The notes beneath the pieces are model-generated. The model worked only from the letters and a program-made list of their open reading frames with translations. It had not been told where the DNA came from and ran no database searches. A stretch of DNA of 17,896 bases from Actinomycetes bacterium (GTDB taxonomy: Bacteria > Actinomycetota > Acidimicrobiia > Acidimicrobiales > CADCSY01), in NCBI GenBank assembly GCA_025464025.1, contig JAODBP010000354.1:1-17896 (forward strand). Direction: 5' to 3'. Below, piece after piece: positions 1 through 7,541 of this stretch. Positions within the stretch are counted from its first letter, which is position 1, and the number at the start of each line of letters is the position of its first letter. The position numbers and the translations under genes are program-made.

Positions 1-1
1 C

Positions 2-1036
2 AACCCGGCCGCCGAGGAGCTCTACGGCTGGCGGGCCGAGGAGGTCGTCGGTGAGTGGGCCGGCATGGTCCTGCGCTGGGTCGGCGCCGACCGCGAGCTC
101 GATCGAGCCCGCGACGACCTCGCCACCACCGGGACGTGGCACGGCATCGCCAAGCAGTACCACCGGGACGGTTCGACGTTCACCGTGCGGGCGTCGACCC
201 AGGTGCTCCGAGGGGAGCACGGCGAGAACCTCGGGGTGATCTCGGTCAACCGCCTCCTCGCCCGAGCACCGGAGACGCCCGAGGTCCGCGAGGCCCGGAC
301 CCTCGAGGCCGAGATCCGCGACGGCCTGGCCGGCGGCGAGTTCCTCGTGCACTACCAACCGATCTTCCAGCTGGGCGACCTCCGGACCGTCGGCGTCGAG
401 GCACTCGTCCGCTGGCGCCGCGGCGGCGTGCTGCGCCAGCCACAGGAGTTCATCGGCATCGCCGAGCGGTCGGACCTCATCGTCGAGATCGGGAAGGTCG
501 TCCTCGACCAGGCCTGCCAGCAGCACGCGCTCTGGCGGGCGGCCGGCCACGACCTGCACATGACGGTCAACGTCTCGGCCCGGCAACTCCTCGACAGCTC
601 GTTCGTCGCCGACCTGGCGGCCGTGGTCAGAGCGACGGGGATCCGTGACCAGAGGCTCTCGCTCGAGGTCACCGAGACGGCCCTGATCGAAGACGTCGAG
701 GAGGCCAACAAGACCCTGGGGCAGGTGGCCGAGCTGGGGGTCGGCGTCACCATCGACGACTTCGGCACCGGGTGGGCCAGCCTCACCTACCTCCAGCGGC
801 TCCCCATCACGAGCCTCAAGATCGATCGCTCGTTCGTCAGCGGCATCGGCGAGGGCCGCCGGGACACGGCGATCATCCGGTCGGTGCTGGCGCTCGGCCG
901 CGAGCTCGACCTCGCGGTGATCGCCGAGGGCATCGAGACGGAGGAGCAGCGGAGCATGCTCGAGTCGCTGGGCTGCCGCTACGGCCAGGGCTTCCTCGTC
1001 GCCCGGCCGATGCCGGCCGACGAGCTCACCTTCTGA
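2..1036 (+). CDS. PAS-EAL domain cyclic-di-GMP phosphodiesterase, 5' partial
   Basis: Reading frame 2 is open from the first base, so the true start lies upstream and 344 residues are visible. The first ~90 visible residues look like the end of a PAS sensor domain (NPAAEELYGW, then a GTWHG...RDGSTF strand pattern). The rest is a full EAL domain, the family that linearises c-di-GMP to pGpG. Numbering from the first visible codon, the metal and catalytic positions are intact: EAL 133-135, Asn190 in VNVSA, EVTE 222-225, DDFGTG 252-257, Lys273 in LKID, Glu309 in AEGIE and Gln329 in QGF. No GGDEF domain lies between PAS and EAL, although one could lie upstream. An active phosphodiesterase is therefore expected. 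The gene is convergent with the catabolic operon and shows no functional link to it. Confidence 0.93.
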   Translation, partial: NPAAEELYGWRAEEVVGEWAGMVLRWVGADRELDRARDDLATTGTWHGIAKQYHRDGSTFTVRASTQVLRGEHGENLGVISVNRLLARAPETPEVREARTLEAEIRDGLAGGEFLVHYQPIFQLGDLRTVGVEALVRWRRGGVLRQPQEFIGIAERSDLIVEIGKVVLDQACQQHALWRAAGHDLHMTVNVSARQLLDSSFVADLAAVVRATGIRDQRLSLEVTETALIEDVEEANKTLGQVAELGVGVTIDDFGTGWASLTYLQRLPITSLKIDRSFVSGIGEGRRDTAIIRSVLALGRELDLAVIAEGIETEEQRSMLESLGCRYGQGFLVARPMPADELTF

Positions 1037-1067
1037 CGGATCAGTCCGGCTGACGGATCAGTCCGGG
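1034..1067. repeat. 17-bp tandem duplication between convergent genes
   Basis: TGACGGATCAGTCCGGC (1034-1050) is followed directly by TGACGGATCAGTCCGGG (1051-1067), differing only in the last base. The first copy contains the TGA stop of the EAL gene. The second contains the stop codon, on the other strand, of the 86-residue protein gene. Each unit also holds a small CTGA-CGGA-TCAG dyad. It looks like a slippage duplication at a gene-end junction. Confidence 0.85.
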
Positions 1068-1318
1068 CCGCGCAGGCGCTCGCCGGTGGCGTCGACCCAG
1101 GCCCGGGCGTTCATGGGTGACCGCTCCCACCCGACGTCCTCGTGGTCCCAGCCGTCGGGGGCGAACGTGATCGGCCCGTTGGCCCGCTCGATCACCGACA
1201 GGTGCACGCCCTTGAGGGCCCGGTCGTCGACCCCACCTGCGTTGAGGTGCTTCCGGATGGCGGTGGCCACCTTCTCCACCTCGTAGGTCTCGTCCTCCAC
1301 GAACTTGTGCCAGGCCAT
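1058..1318 (-). CDS. hypothetical protein, 86 aa, last gene of the catabolic operon
   Basis: I do not recognise a family. The protein begins MAWHKFVEDETYEVEKVA and is small, mixed-charge and apparently soluble. It has no signal peptide, membrane segment or cysteine motif, and is rich in Trp, Asp and Glu towards the C-terminus. The ATG at 1318 was chosen because it lies 11 nt after the stop of the DUF35 gene; the frame stays open further upstream but would then run through that gene in the wrong frame. Only a weak AGGG precedes the start. Position at the end of a co-directional, closely packed operon suggests cotranscription with the aldolase-like and DUF35 genes and perhaps an accessory role, which is inference. 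Codon use resembles its neighbours. Confidence 0.75.
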   Translation of the reverse strand: MAWHKFVEDETYEVEKVATAIRKHLNAGGVDDRALKGVHLSVIERANGPITFAPDGWDHEDVGWERSPMNARAWVDATGERLRGPD

Positions 1319-1329
1319 CGCCCTGGAGG

Positions 1330-1707
1330 CTAGGACCAGCCGAGCAGGGTGGCGCCATCCTCCTGGTCGACGAACTGCGCCGTGACGGCCTGGCCCACGA
1401 CGGGATCGCCGTGGCCCGACCAGAAGCCGGGCAGCACGACGTCGTCCTGCTCGGCGATGGCGACGAACACGGTCGAGTACGGCGCCTCGATGCCCGGCAG
1501 GAACGAGTGGTGGGTCTTGATGTGCGACACCACCACGCCCTCGCCCGACACCGGCTGCCACGACCACTCGAAGCTGCCGCACGTCCCGCACATGTCGCGC
1601 GCCGGCCAGCGCCACCGCCGGCACGAGTCGCAGCGCTGGTGGATCAGCTCGTGGCGGGCGAGCGCCTCCCACCACGGCCGCGAGTCGCGGTCGATGCCGG
1701 GGATCAC
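1330..1707 (-). CDS. DUF35 protein: rubredoxin-like zinc ribbon plus OB fold (ChsH2 C-domain/thiolase partner type)
   Basis: This 125-residue protein has the standard DUF35 layout. An N-terminal helix (PWWEALARHELIHQRC) leads into a zinc ribbon with Cys26, Cys29, Cys40 and Cys43, followed by an OB-fold beta barrel from about residue 50 (GEGVVVSHIKTHHSF...PYSTVFVAI). Such proteins are small obligate partners of thiolase-superfamily enzymes. In actinobacterial steroid degradation the DUF35 domain of ChsH2 binds and activates the Ltp2 aldolase. The GTG start at 1707 overlaps the TGA of the thiolase-like gene (GTGA, 4 nt), so the two are probably translationally coupled and made in equal amounts, as expected for a heterocomplex. 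It is a stand-alone DUF35 domain, not fused to a MaoC-type hydratase domain as in ChsH2. Confidence 0.88.
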   Translation of the reverse strand: MIPGIDRDSRPWWEALARHELIHQRCDSCRRWRWPARDMCGTCGSFEWSWQPVSGEGVVVSHIKTHHSFLPGIEAPYSTVFVAIAEQDDVVLPGFWSGHGDPVVGQAVTAQFVDQEDGATLLGWS

Positions 1708-2813
1708 CGATCCGCCTTCAGCACGACCGCCGACGTCGACCCGGCGACGTAGCCGGGCTGCCCGGTGGTGAGGGCGATCGAGGCCCCGTCCCGCAGGGCG
1801 GCCACCGCGGCGGCCGCGTGGTTGAGCCCGTGCACGTACCCCTCGCTCAGGTGCCCGCCGTGCGGGTTGATCGGCAGTGCGGTATCGGCGTACCAGCCGG
1901 CCGCCTCGCCCTTGGCGCAGAACCCGTAGTCCTCGAGCTGGACGAGGACGAGCGGCGTGAACGCGTCGTAGAGGCAGGCCACCTCGACGTCGGACGGGCC
2001 GACGCCGGCCATCTTCCACAGTCGCTGGGACGAGTCCGCCGCCGCCGACGTCGTGAAGTCGCCCCGGTGGTTCGAGAACAGCGTGTGGCCACCGCCCCAC
2101 ACCGCACCCGAGATGAGCGCGGGCGTGTGGCGCAGGTCGCGGGCCCGCTCCGGCGTGGTCACCACGAGGGCCACGGCGCCGTCGGTCTCGAGGCAGCAGT
2201 CGAGCAGGCCGAGGGGCTCGACGATCCACCGCGCCGCGAGGTACTCGTCCATGGTGAACGGCGTGCGCATGACCGCCCGCTCGTTGGTGGAGGCGTACTC
2301 CCGCTGTCGCACGGCCACCTGGCCGAACGCCTCCCGGCCCAGGCCGAACCGATCGAGGTAGGCGCGCGCCATCACCGCGAACTGCTGCGGCGGCGTGGCG
2401 TACCCGTAGGGCACCTGGTACTGGAACTCGACCACGTCGGGCGGCGGTCGACCGGTGCCGCCCATGCGGAACTCGCTGCGGGAGTTGATGGCCCGCCAGC
2501 ACACGACCGTCTCGGCCACGCCCGTGGCCACGGCCATGGCGGCCTGGGCCAACGTGGAGTGCGACATCGAGCCGCCGCCGAACTGGTCGCTCACGAACCG
2601 CGGGTCCTGCATGCCCAGGGCCTGGGCCACGACCGCGGCCTGCACGCTGTCGCCGACCCGGTGGGTGGACACGCCGTCGAGGTCGGCGACGGTCAGCCCG
2701 GCGTCCTCGCACGCGGCCGAGATGGCGCGCAGGGCCAACGCGAGGGTGGACACCCCGCTGTCCTTGGTGAACGGCGTGTAGCCGACCCCGACGATCGCAG
2801 CCTGGTCGCGCAA
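1704..2813 (-). CDS. Ltp2-like thiolase-superfamily protein (probable acyl-CoA retro-aldolase rather than thiolase)
   Basis: 369 residues with a complete thiolase fold: AAIVGVGYTPF at 5-15, AAMAVATGVAE at 91-101, LDCCLETDGAVA at 204-215, CLYDAFTPL at 280-288 and NPHGGHLSEGYVHG at 316-329. The usual nucleophilic Cys region reads GGGSMSHSTL (79-88), with Ser/Met where Cys is expected. The GHP histidine position is Tyr326 (GYVHG). From memory of the family, both features and the surrounding motifs match Ltp2-type steroid side-chain aldolases, which use thiolase-fold tyrosines to split beta-hydroxyacyl-CoA. The start is TTG at 2813, directly after the TAG of the amidohydrolase gene with no spacer. 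It is accepted because the family begins at this strand and no earlier in-frame start exists. A DUF35 partner follows with a 4-nt overlap. An SCP-x-like thiolase is the alternative, disfavoured by the residues. Confidence 0.88.
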   Translation of the reverse strand: MRDQAAIVGVGYTPFTKDSGVSTLALALRAISAACEDAGLTVADLDGVSTHRVGDSVQAAVVAQALGMQDPRFVSDQFGGGSMSHSTLAQAAMAVATGVAETVVCWRAINSRSEFRMGGTGRPPPDVVEFQYQVPYGYATPPQQFAVMARAYLDRFGLGREAFGQVAVRQREYASTNERAVMRTPFTMDEYLAARWIVEPLGLLDCCLETDGAVALVVTTPERARDLRHTPALISGAVWGGGHTLFSNHRGDFTTSAAADSSQRLWKMAGVGPSDVEVACLYDAFTPLVLVQLEDYGFCAKGEAAGWYADTALPINPHGGHLSEGYVHGLNHAAAAVAALRDGASIALTTGQPGYVAGSTSAVVLKADR

Positions 2814-3926
2814 CTAGATCCCGTAGACCCGGGCTGCGTTGCCGGCGAGCATCTTCTCGCTCACGTCGGCCGGCATGCCCTCCGTCAGCGCGTCGGCGTG
2901 CTTGACGGAGTTGGGCCACAGGCAGACCGAGTGCGGGTAGTCGCTGGAGTACATCGCCGTGTCGGCCAGCCACGGGTACTCGTCGACCATCTTGAAGCCG
3001 ACGTGGTCATCGAGCACGGTGACGAACAGGTTGGTGCCGAGGTGGTCGGTCGGGCGCCGGGTGGTGTCGACCGACGCGTCGCCCATCTCCGAGCGCACGT
3101 CGAAGTTCTGCTCCATCGTCTGGGCCCAGAACGGGAGCCAGCCGCAGTTCACCTCGGCGGCCACGAGCCGCAGGCCGGGGTGGCGGGCGAACACGCCGCC
3201 GAAGACCATGTACGTGAACGGGCGGATGGCGGCGAAGAACCGGTAGACGGTGCCGGCCGCGGTCACGTCGAGGTTCACCAGCTCGGCCCAGTCGGCCTCG
3301 CTCGGCTTGCCGCCGAACGTGCGGTGGAACGTGAGCGGCACGCCGGCCTCGGCGGCCCGGGCGTAGATCGGGTCGTAGTACGGGTCGTGGTACGGCTTCA
3401 CCGGGTTGCCCGGGATGAACAGCCCCTTGGCGCCCGCCGCGAGCATGCGGTCGGCCTCGGCCACGCAGATCTCCATGCCGTCGTCGACCGGCAGCATCGG
3501 CAGGCCGACGATGTGGTCGGGGGCGGCGCCCTGGAACTCGCCGAGCACCCAGTCGTTGTACGACCGGAGGCAGGCCACGCCCAGCTCGCGGTCCTCGACC
3601 GTGTAGACGAAGATCGACGCGTTCGGGTACGTGACCGACACATCGACGCCGTCGAGCGCCATGTCCTCGGCGTGGGCCTTGCCGTCGTAGTTGCCCGGCA
3701 GGATCTCGTCGAAGGTCATGCCGGTGAGCTTCTTGTCCATGCCGGCCCGCCCGGCCGTGGCCTCGATGCCGAAGGTGCGCTTCGGCGGCCCGCCGTCGAA
3801 GCTCCACCCGTCCCCGCCGTCGGCGCCGCGGAGCATCCGCGGCGCGCGGTCCTTGAGCTTGGCCGGCACGCCGTCGAAGACGTGGGGCGGCTCGTTCACG
3901 TGGCAGTCGGCCGAGATGATCCTCAT
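2814..3926 (-). CDS. amidohydrolase-2 family (ACMSD-like) metal-dependent hydrolase or decarboxylase
   Basis: 370 residues forming a TIM-barrel amidohydrolase of the COG2159 type, whose members hydrolyse ring C-N or C-C bonds or decarboxylate aromatic and related acids. Metal-ligand motifs are present in order: Asp7-x-His9 (ADCHVNEP), His201 in TFHRTF, His249 in FARHPGLRL and Asp329 in SSDYPHS. The ATG at 3926 overlaps the TGA of the acyl-CoA synthetase gene (ATGA), and the stop abuts the next gene's TTG, so it is firmly inside the operon. The start is supported by the beta-strand MRIISADCH, the usual family N-terminus. No signal peptide, so it should act in the cytoplasm. Similar proteins often sit in actinobacterial steroid, terpenoid or aromatic clusters. 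The substrate cannot be assigned. Confidence 0.87.
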   Translation of the reverse strand: MRIISADCHVNEPPHVFDGVPAKLKDRAPRMLRGADGGDGWSFDGGPPKRTFGIEATAGRAGMDKKLTGMTFDEILPGNYDGKAHAEDMALDGVDVSVTYPNASIFVYTVEDRELGVACLRSYNDWVLGEFQGAAPDHIVGLPMLPVDDGMEICVAEADRMLAAGAKGLFIPGNPVKPYHDPYYDPIYARAAEAGVPLTFHRTFGGKPSEADWAELVNLDVTAAGTVYRFFAAIRPFTYMVFGGVFARHPGLRLVAAEVNCGWLPFWAQTMEQNFDVRSEMGDASVDTTRRPTDHLGTNLFVTVLDDHVGFKMVDEYPWLADTAMYSSDYPHSVCLWPNSVKHADALTEGMPADVSEKMLAGNAARVYGI

Positions 3927-5962
3927 GGCTGGAACCTCCGGAAGCGCTTGATGGCCGCCACCGCAGCAGCGGCGTCGGCGAAGGAGCGGTAGGCAGGGAC
4001 GGGCGAGGCCGCGACGATGGCGTCGCGCTCCTCGGGCGGGGCGACGTCGAGGTTGCGGAGCACGACGGTGAGGCGGGTGGCGGGCCAGCGGTCGCCGGCC
4101 AGGGTGGCCAGGTGGCCGAGCAGCGGCGCCGCACCCCCGGTGCCGTACCCGTAGTACGCCTGCACGTTCACGTGGATGAGGGTGTCGGCGAAGGGCTCGG
4201 CGGCGAAGATCGGGTCGAGCACCCGGTGGAACACGTCGTCGGCGGCGGCCGGCCCGACGCCGATCTCGATGGGGTTCACCACGCTGGTGCCGGCGCCGTA
4301 GCCGAGGGCGCGCAGGTCGGCGACGAGGTCGTCGGGCAGGCGGCGCACGTCGAGGCCGGCGGCGTCGCAGGCGTCGGTGGCCAGCACCGAGGCGCCCCCG
4401 CCGACGCCGACCACGAGCGTCCCGAGGTCGCCGCCGGCCGGGTGGTCGCGGTAGCGGTCGAGGTGCCCGAGCACGCCGAGGAACCGGTCGAGGTCGTCGA
4501 CCACGGTCACGCCGGTGTCGCGGCTGACCGCGTCCCACAGGCGACGGTCGCCGGCCAGCGAACCGGTGTGGGAGGCGACCGCACGGCTCCCCTGCTGGCT
4601 CAGCCCGCCGACGAGGGCGGCCACCGGCACCCGGCCCCGGAGCCGGCGCAGGGCGGCGAGGATGCGCTCGCCGTCGGCCGTGCCCTCGAGGTAGAGGCCG
4701 AGCACCTCGGTCGAGGGGCGCTCGGCGAGGAGGTCGACCAGCTCGCCGGGCGTGACGTCGATGGCGTTGCCGGCCGAGATCACGCACGAGAAGCGCAGGC
4801 CCCGGTCGGTGCCGGCCTTCACGATGTCGCCGGCCAGGCCGCCGCTCTGGGAGACCACGGCGATGCCGCCCGACTCCGACGGCACGTTGAGCTGGAACGT
4901 CTGGCGCCCGGCAGGGGCGTAGACGCCGATGCAGTTGGGGCCGACGACCCGCACGCCGGAGCGACGGGCGGCGGCGAGCAGCTCGGCCTGGAGGTCCGCG
5001 TCGCCCGATTCGGCGAAGCCGCCGCTGATCACGTGGGCCACCTTCGCCGTCCCGGCCATGGCCTCCACCACGCCGGGGCAGGCCAACGCCGGCACGCAGA
5101 CGAGCACGTAGTCGGCGCCACCGGGGACGTCGGCGACCGACGGCACGGCGGGCACGCCGTCGACCTCGGTCGCCGTGGGGTGCACCGCCCAGAGGCCGTC
5201 GGTCCACCCGAAGGCGCGGTAGGCGGCCAGCGCCCGGTTCCCGAAGCCGGGGCGGTTCGTCGACGCACCCACCACCGCGATCGTGCGGGGGTGCAGCAGG
5301 GCGTCGAGGTCGAGCGGCTTGGCCGGCTCGACCGCCACGGGGTCGGCGTCGGCGAGGATCAGCCGGGCATCGGCCGCGAGGGCGCCGTCGGGCCGGGCGA
5401 ACACCGGGTTGCACTCCAGCTCCAGGAACCGGTCGCCGAACGACTGGGCCACCTCGACCAGGCCGTCGACCACGGCGGCGAGCGCGGCACGGTCGACCGG
5501 GTCGCTCCCCCGAGAGCCGTCGAGGGCGGCCGAGGCCCGGAACGAGCGGAGCAGCTCGTCGGCGTCGACCGGGACGAGCCCGAGGGCCACGTCGTCGAGC
5601 AGCTCGGCCAGCGTGCCGCCGAGGCCGGCCAGGGCGGCCAGGCCGAACGGCGTGCGGACCACGCCGACGAGCACCTCGATGCCGGTCGGCGCCATGGCCT
5701 CGACGAGGAAGCCGGCGGCCGTGAGGCCGTGCGTCGCCAGCACCGATGCCATCTCGGCCTTGGCCCCGTCGACCTCGTCGGCGGCGAGCCCGAGCCGCAC
5801 CGCGCCGACGTCGGACTTGTGCACGATCCCGGGGCCGAACGCCTTGAGCACGAGCCGATCACCGGACGCGGCGGGGACGGCGACGCCGGCCTCGGCCAGC
5901 CGCGCCTTCACCGCCGGCTCGGGCACGACGACCCGGCCGCCCTCCAGGGGGAAGCCCTCCAT
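3923..5962 (-). CDS. NDP-forming acyl-CoA synthetase (acetate-CoA ligase family), ATP-grasp domain first
   Basis: 679 residues from ATG 5962. Residues ~10-205 form an ATP-grasp domain (VLKAFGPGIVHKSDVGAVRLGL at 38-59; ELECNPVFA). A CoA-binding Rossmann domain starts near 222 (LLHPRTIAVVGAS), and succinyl-CoA-ligase-like domains follow. The phosphohistidine site is His465 in ASHTGSLAGD. The family joins an acid to CoA through a phosphohistidine relay, forming ADP and phosphate, and is reversible. The domain order (beta-type ATP-grasp ahead of alpha-type domains) is the reverse of many fused homologues. A GTG at 6049 overlaps the dehydrogenase stop (GTGA) and is in frame, but would add 29 low-complexity Ser/Ala/Gly residues encoded by repeat-like DNA. 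ATG 5962, or the adjacent GTG 5965, has an AGGGA about 9 nt upstream and starts nearer the fold, so it is preferred. The gene is coupled downstream to the amidohydrolase by ATGA. Confidence 0.87.
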   Translation of the reverse strand: MEGFPLEGGRVVVPEPAVKARLAEAGVAVPAASGDRLVLKAFGPGIVHKSDVGAVRLGLAADEVDGAKAEMASVLATHGLTAAGFLVEAMAPTGIEVLVGVVRTPFGLAALAGLGGTLAELLDDVALGLVPVDADELLRSFRASAALDGSRGSDPVDRAALAAVVDGLVEVAQSFGDRFLELECNPVFARPDGALAADARLILADADPVAVEPAKPLDLDALLHPRTIAVVGASTNRPGFGNRALAAYRAFGWTDGLWAVHPTATEVDGVPAVPSVADVPGGADYVLVCVPALACPGVVEAMAGTAKVAHVISGGFAESGDADLQAELLAAARRSGVRVVGPNCIGVYAPAGRQTFQLNVPSESGGIAVVSQSGGLAGDIVKAGTDRGLRFSCVISAGNAIDVTPGELVDLLAERPSTEVLGLYLEGTADGERILAALRRLRGRVPVAALVGGLSQQGSRAVASHTGSLAGDRRLWDAVSRDTGVTVVDDLDRFLGVLGHLDRYRDHPAGGDLGTLVVGVGGGASVLATDACDAAGLDVRRLPDDLVADLRALGYGAGTSVVNPIEIGVGPAAADDVFHRVLDPIFAAEPFADTLIHVNVQAYYGYGTGGAAPLLGHLATLAGDRWPATRLTVVLRNLDVAPPEERDAIVAASPVPAYRSFADAAAAVAAIKRFRRFQP

Positions 5963-6050
5963 CACCCTGCTTCCCTGGGGCTGCGCCCCAGACCCATCGA
6001 CGGCCGGCTCGCTGGCGCTCGCGCGGCCGTCGGCGCTCGCTTCGCTCACG
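5963..6050 (-). repeat. structured junction with two inverted repeats between dehydrogenase and synthetase genes
   Basis: This is the only sizeable gap inside the catabolic operon. It holds a perfect 7-bp hairpin, CTGGGGC-TGC-GCCCCAG (5975-5991), and a perfect 9-bp inverted repeat CGACGGCCG/CGGCCGTCG (5998-6006 with 6024-6032, 17-nt loop). Next to the dehydrogenase stop lies the 12-mer GAGCGAAGCGAG (minus strand, 6047-6036). No T-run follows either stem, so an intrinsic terminator is not evident. An mRNA-processing element or a dispersed repeat is more likely. Confidence 0.7.
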
Positions 6051-7512
6051 CCAGGTCGATCCAGGCCGTCTTGAGCTGCGTGTTCTCGAGCACGCTCTCG
6101 ATGCCCGAGTCGCGCCCGTGGCCGCTGTCCTTCACGCCGCCGAACGGCAGCGCCCAGTGGATGCGGCGATAGGCGTTGACCCACACGTTGCCGGTCTCCA
6201 GGTCGCGCACGAAGCGATGAGCGCGGGCGAGGTCGCGGGTCCACACGCCGGCGGCCAGCCCGTAGGTGGAGTCGTTGGCGATGGCGAGGGCCTCGGCGTC
6301 GTCCTTGAACGGGATGACGCAGGCGACCGGGCCGAAGATCTCCTCCCGGCACGCCCGCATGGAGTTGTCGCAGCCGGTGAAGAGGGTCGGCTCGACCCAG
6401 TAGCCGCCGGCGAACGGCGAGTCGACGCCGACGGCCTCGACGCCGGTGCGGCCGCCGGTGGCGAGGGTGGCGCCGTCCTTCTCGGCGATGGAGAGGTAGG
6501 AGCGCACCCGGTCGAACTGCACGTCGGAGACGATCGGGCCCATCGTCGCCGCGCCGAACGGGTCGCCCAGGACCACGCCCCGGGCGTGCTCGACGATGCG
6601 GTCGACCAGCTCGTCGTGGATCGACTCGTGGGCCAGGATCCGGGAGCCGGCGATGCACGACTGGCCGGCACCGCCGGTGAAGACGCCGCCGGTGCTCACG
6701 CCGAGGGCGGCGGCGTCGAGGTCGGCGTCGCCGAACACGATGTTGGGCGACTTGCCCCCCAGCTCGAAGCTGACCTGCTTCAGCGTGCCGGCCGCGGCGG
6801 CGTGGACGAGGCGACCGGTCTCGGTGGATCCGGTGAAGGTGATGCGGCCGACGCCGGGGTGGCGCACGAGGGCGTCGCCCGCCTCCTCCCCCAGGCCGGA
6901 GATCACGTTGACCACGCCGGGCGGGAAGCCGGCTTCGGCGAACAGCTCGGCCGCGGCCAGCACCGAGCCGGCGGCCTGCTCGGCCGGCTTCACGACCACG
7001 CAGTTGCCGGCGGCGAGGGCGGCGGCGACCTTGGCCGAGAACAGCGAGATCGGCGAGTTCCACGGGATGATCACGCCGATCACGCCGATGGGCTCGCGCC
7101 GGGTGAAGTTGAAGCTGGTCGGCCCGACGTCGACCGTGTCGCCGTGGAGCTTGTCGATGATGCCGGCGTGGAAGTGCCACATCTGCACGCAGGCGGGCAG
7201 GTCGCCGGCCAGCAGCTCGGCGTAGGGCCGGCCCATCTCCCGGCACTCGGCTCGGGCGATGTCCTCCGACCTCGCGGCGAGCACGTCGGCGTATCGGCGC
7301 AGCAGGGCGGCGCGCGCCAACGGCGGCAGGGCCTTCCAGCCCGGCAGCGCAGCTCGGGCCGCGCTGACAGCAGCGTCGACGTCGGCGGCCGTGCCGCGCG
7401 GGATCGTCGCCCACACCGCGCCGGTCGAGGGGTCGACCGAGTCGATCGTGCCCCCACCCGTGGCATCCCGCGCCTCGCCGTCGACGAGGTTGCGGTACCG
7501 GACCTCCCCCAT
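6046..7512 (-). CDS. NAD(P)+-dependent aldehyde dehydrogenase, first gene of the catabolic operon
   Basis: 488 residues, normal length for the superfamily. It oxidises an aldehyde to the acid with NAD(P)+. The catalytic set is complete: Asn152 in IPWNSP, Lys175 in VVVKPAE, general base Glu250 in FELGGKSP, nucleophile Cys286 in GQSCIAG and Glu391 in EEIFGP. FTGSTETG at 226-233 is the cofactor-loop motif. The ATG at 7512 is preceded by GGGGGAG at a good distance, and the reading frame begins with the usual NLVDGE strand. The gene is transcribed from a promoter with a TetR-type operator in its spacer, divergently from the regulator gene. The substrate is unknown; the operon suggests an aldehyde that either feeds the downstream acyl-CoA synthetase or comes from the Ltp2-like retro-aldol step. 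Confidence 0.95.
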   Translation of the reverse strand: MGEVRYRNLVDGEARDATGGGTIDSVDPSTGAVWATIPRGTAADVDAAVSAARAALPGWKALPPLARAALLRRYADVLAARSEDIARAECREMGRPYAELLAGDLPACVQMWHFHAGIIDKLHGDTVDVGPTSFNFTRREPIGVIGVIIPWNSPISLFSAKVAAALAAGNCVVVKPAEQAAGSVLAAAELFAEAGFPPGVVNVISGLGEEAGDALVRHPGVGRITFTGSTETGRLVHAAAAGTLKQVSFELGGKSPNIVFGDADLDAAALGVSTGGVFTGGAGQSCIAGSRILAHESIHDELVDRIVEHARGVVLGDPFGAATMGPIVSDVQFDRVRSYLSIAEKDGATLATGGRTGVEAVGVDSPFAGGYWVEPTLFTGCDNSMRACREEIFGPVACVIPFKDDAEALAIANDSTYGLAAGVWTRDLARAHRFVRDLETGNVWVNAYRRIHWALPFGGVKDSGHGRDSGIESVLENTQLKTAWIDLA

Positions 7513-7541
7513 GAGCTCCCCCCAGTTCCGTGCTCGGCCGC

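Noticed and set aside
1704..2813. Calling the thiolase-fold protein an acetyl-CoA acetyltransferase
   Set aside because: The nucleophilic Cys and GHP histidine are both replaced, and the linked DUF35 gene fits the Ltp2-type aldolase better.
1818..3992. 724-codon open frame on the plus strand opposite the catabolic genes
   Set aside because: It mirrors the high-GC codon bias of the real genes on the minus strand, is built of Arg/Gly/Val/His runs, and has no family motif. The same holds for 4112-6172 and 6118-7584 on the plus strand.
5975..5991. CTGGGGC-TGC-GCCCCAG hairpin as a transcription terminator
   Set aside because: No T-run on either side, and it lies inside an operon whose downstream genes have no other visible promoter.
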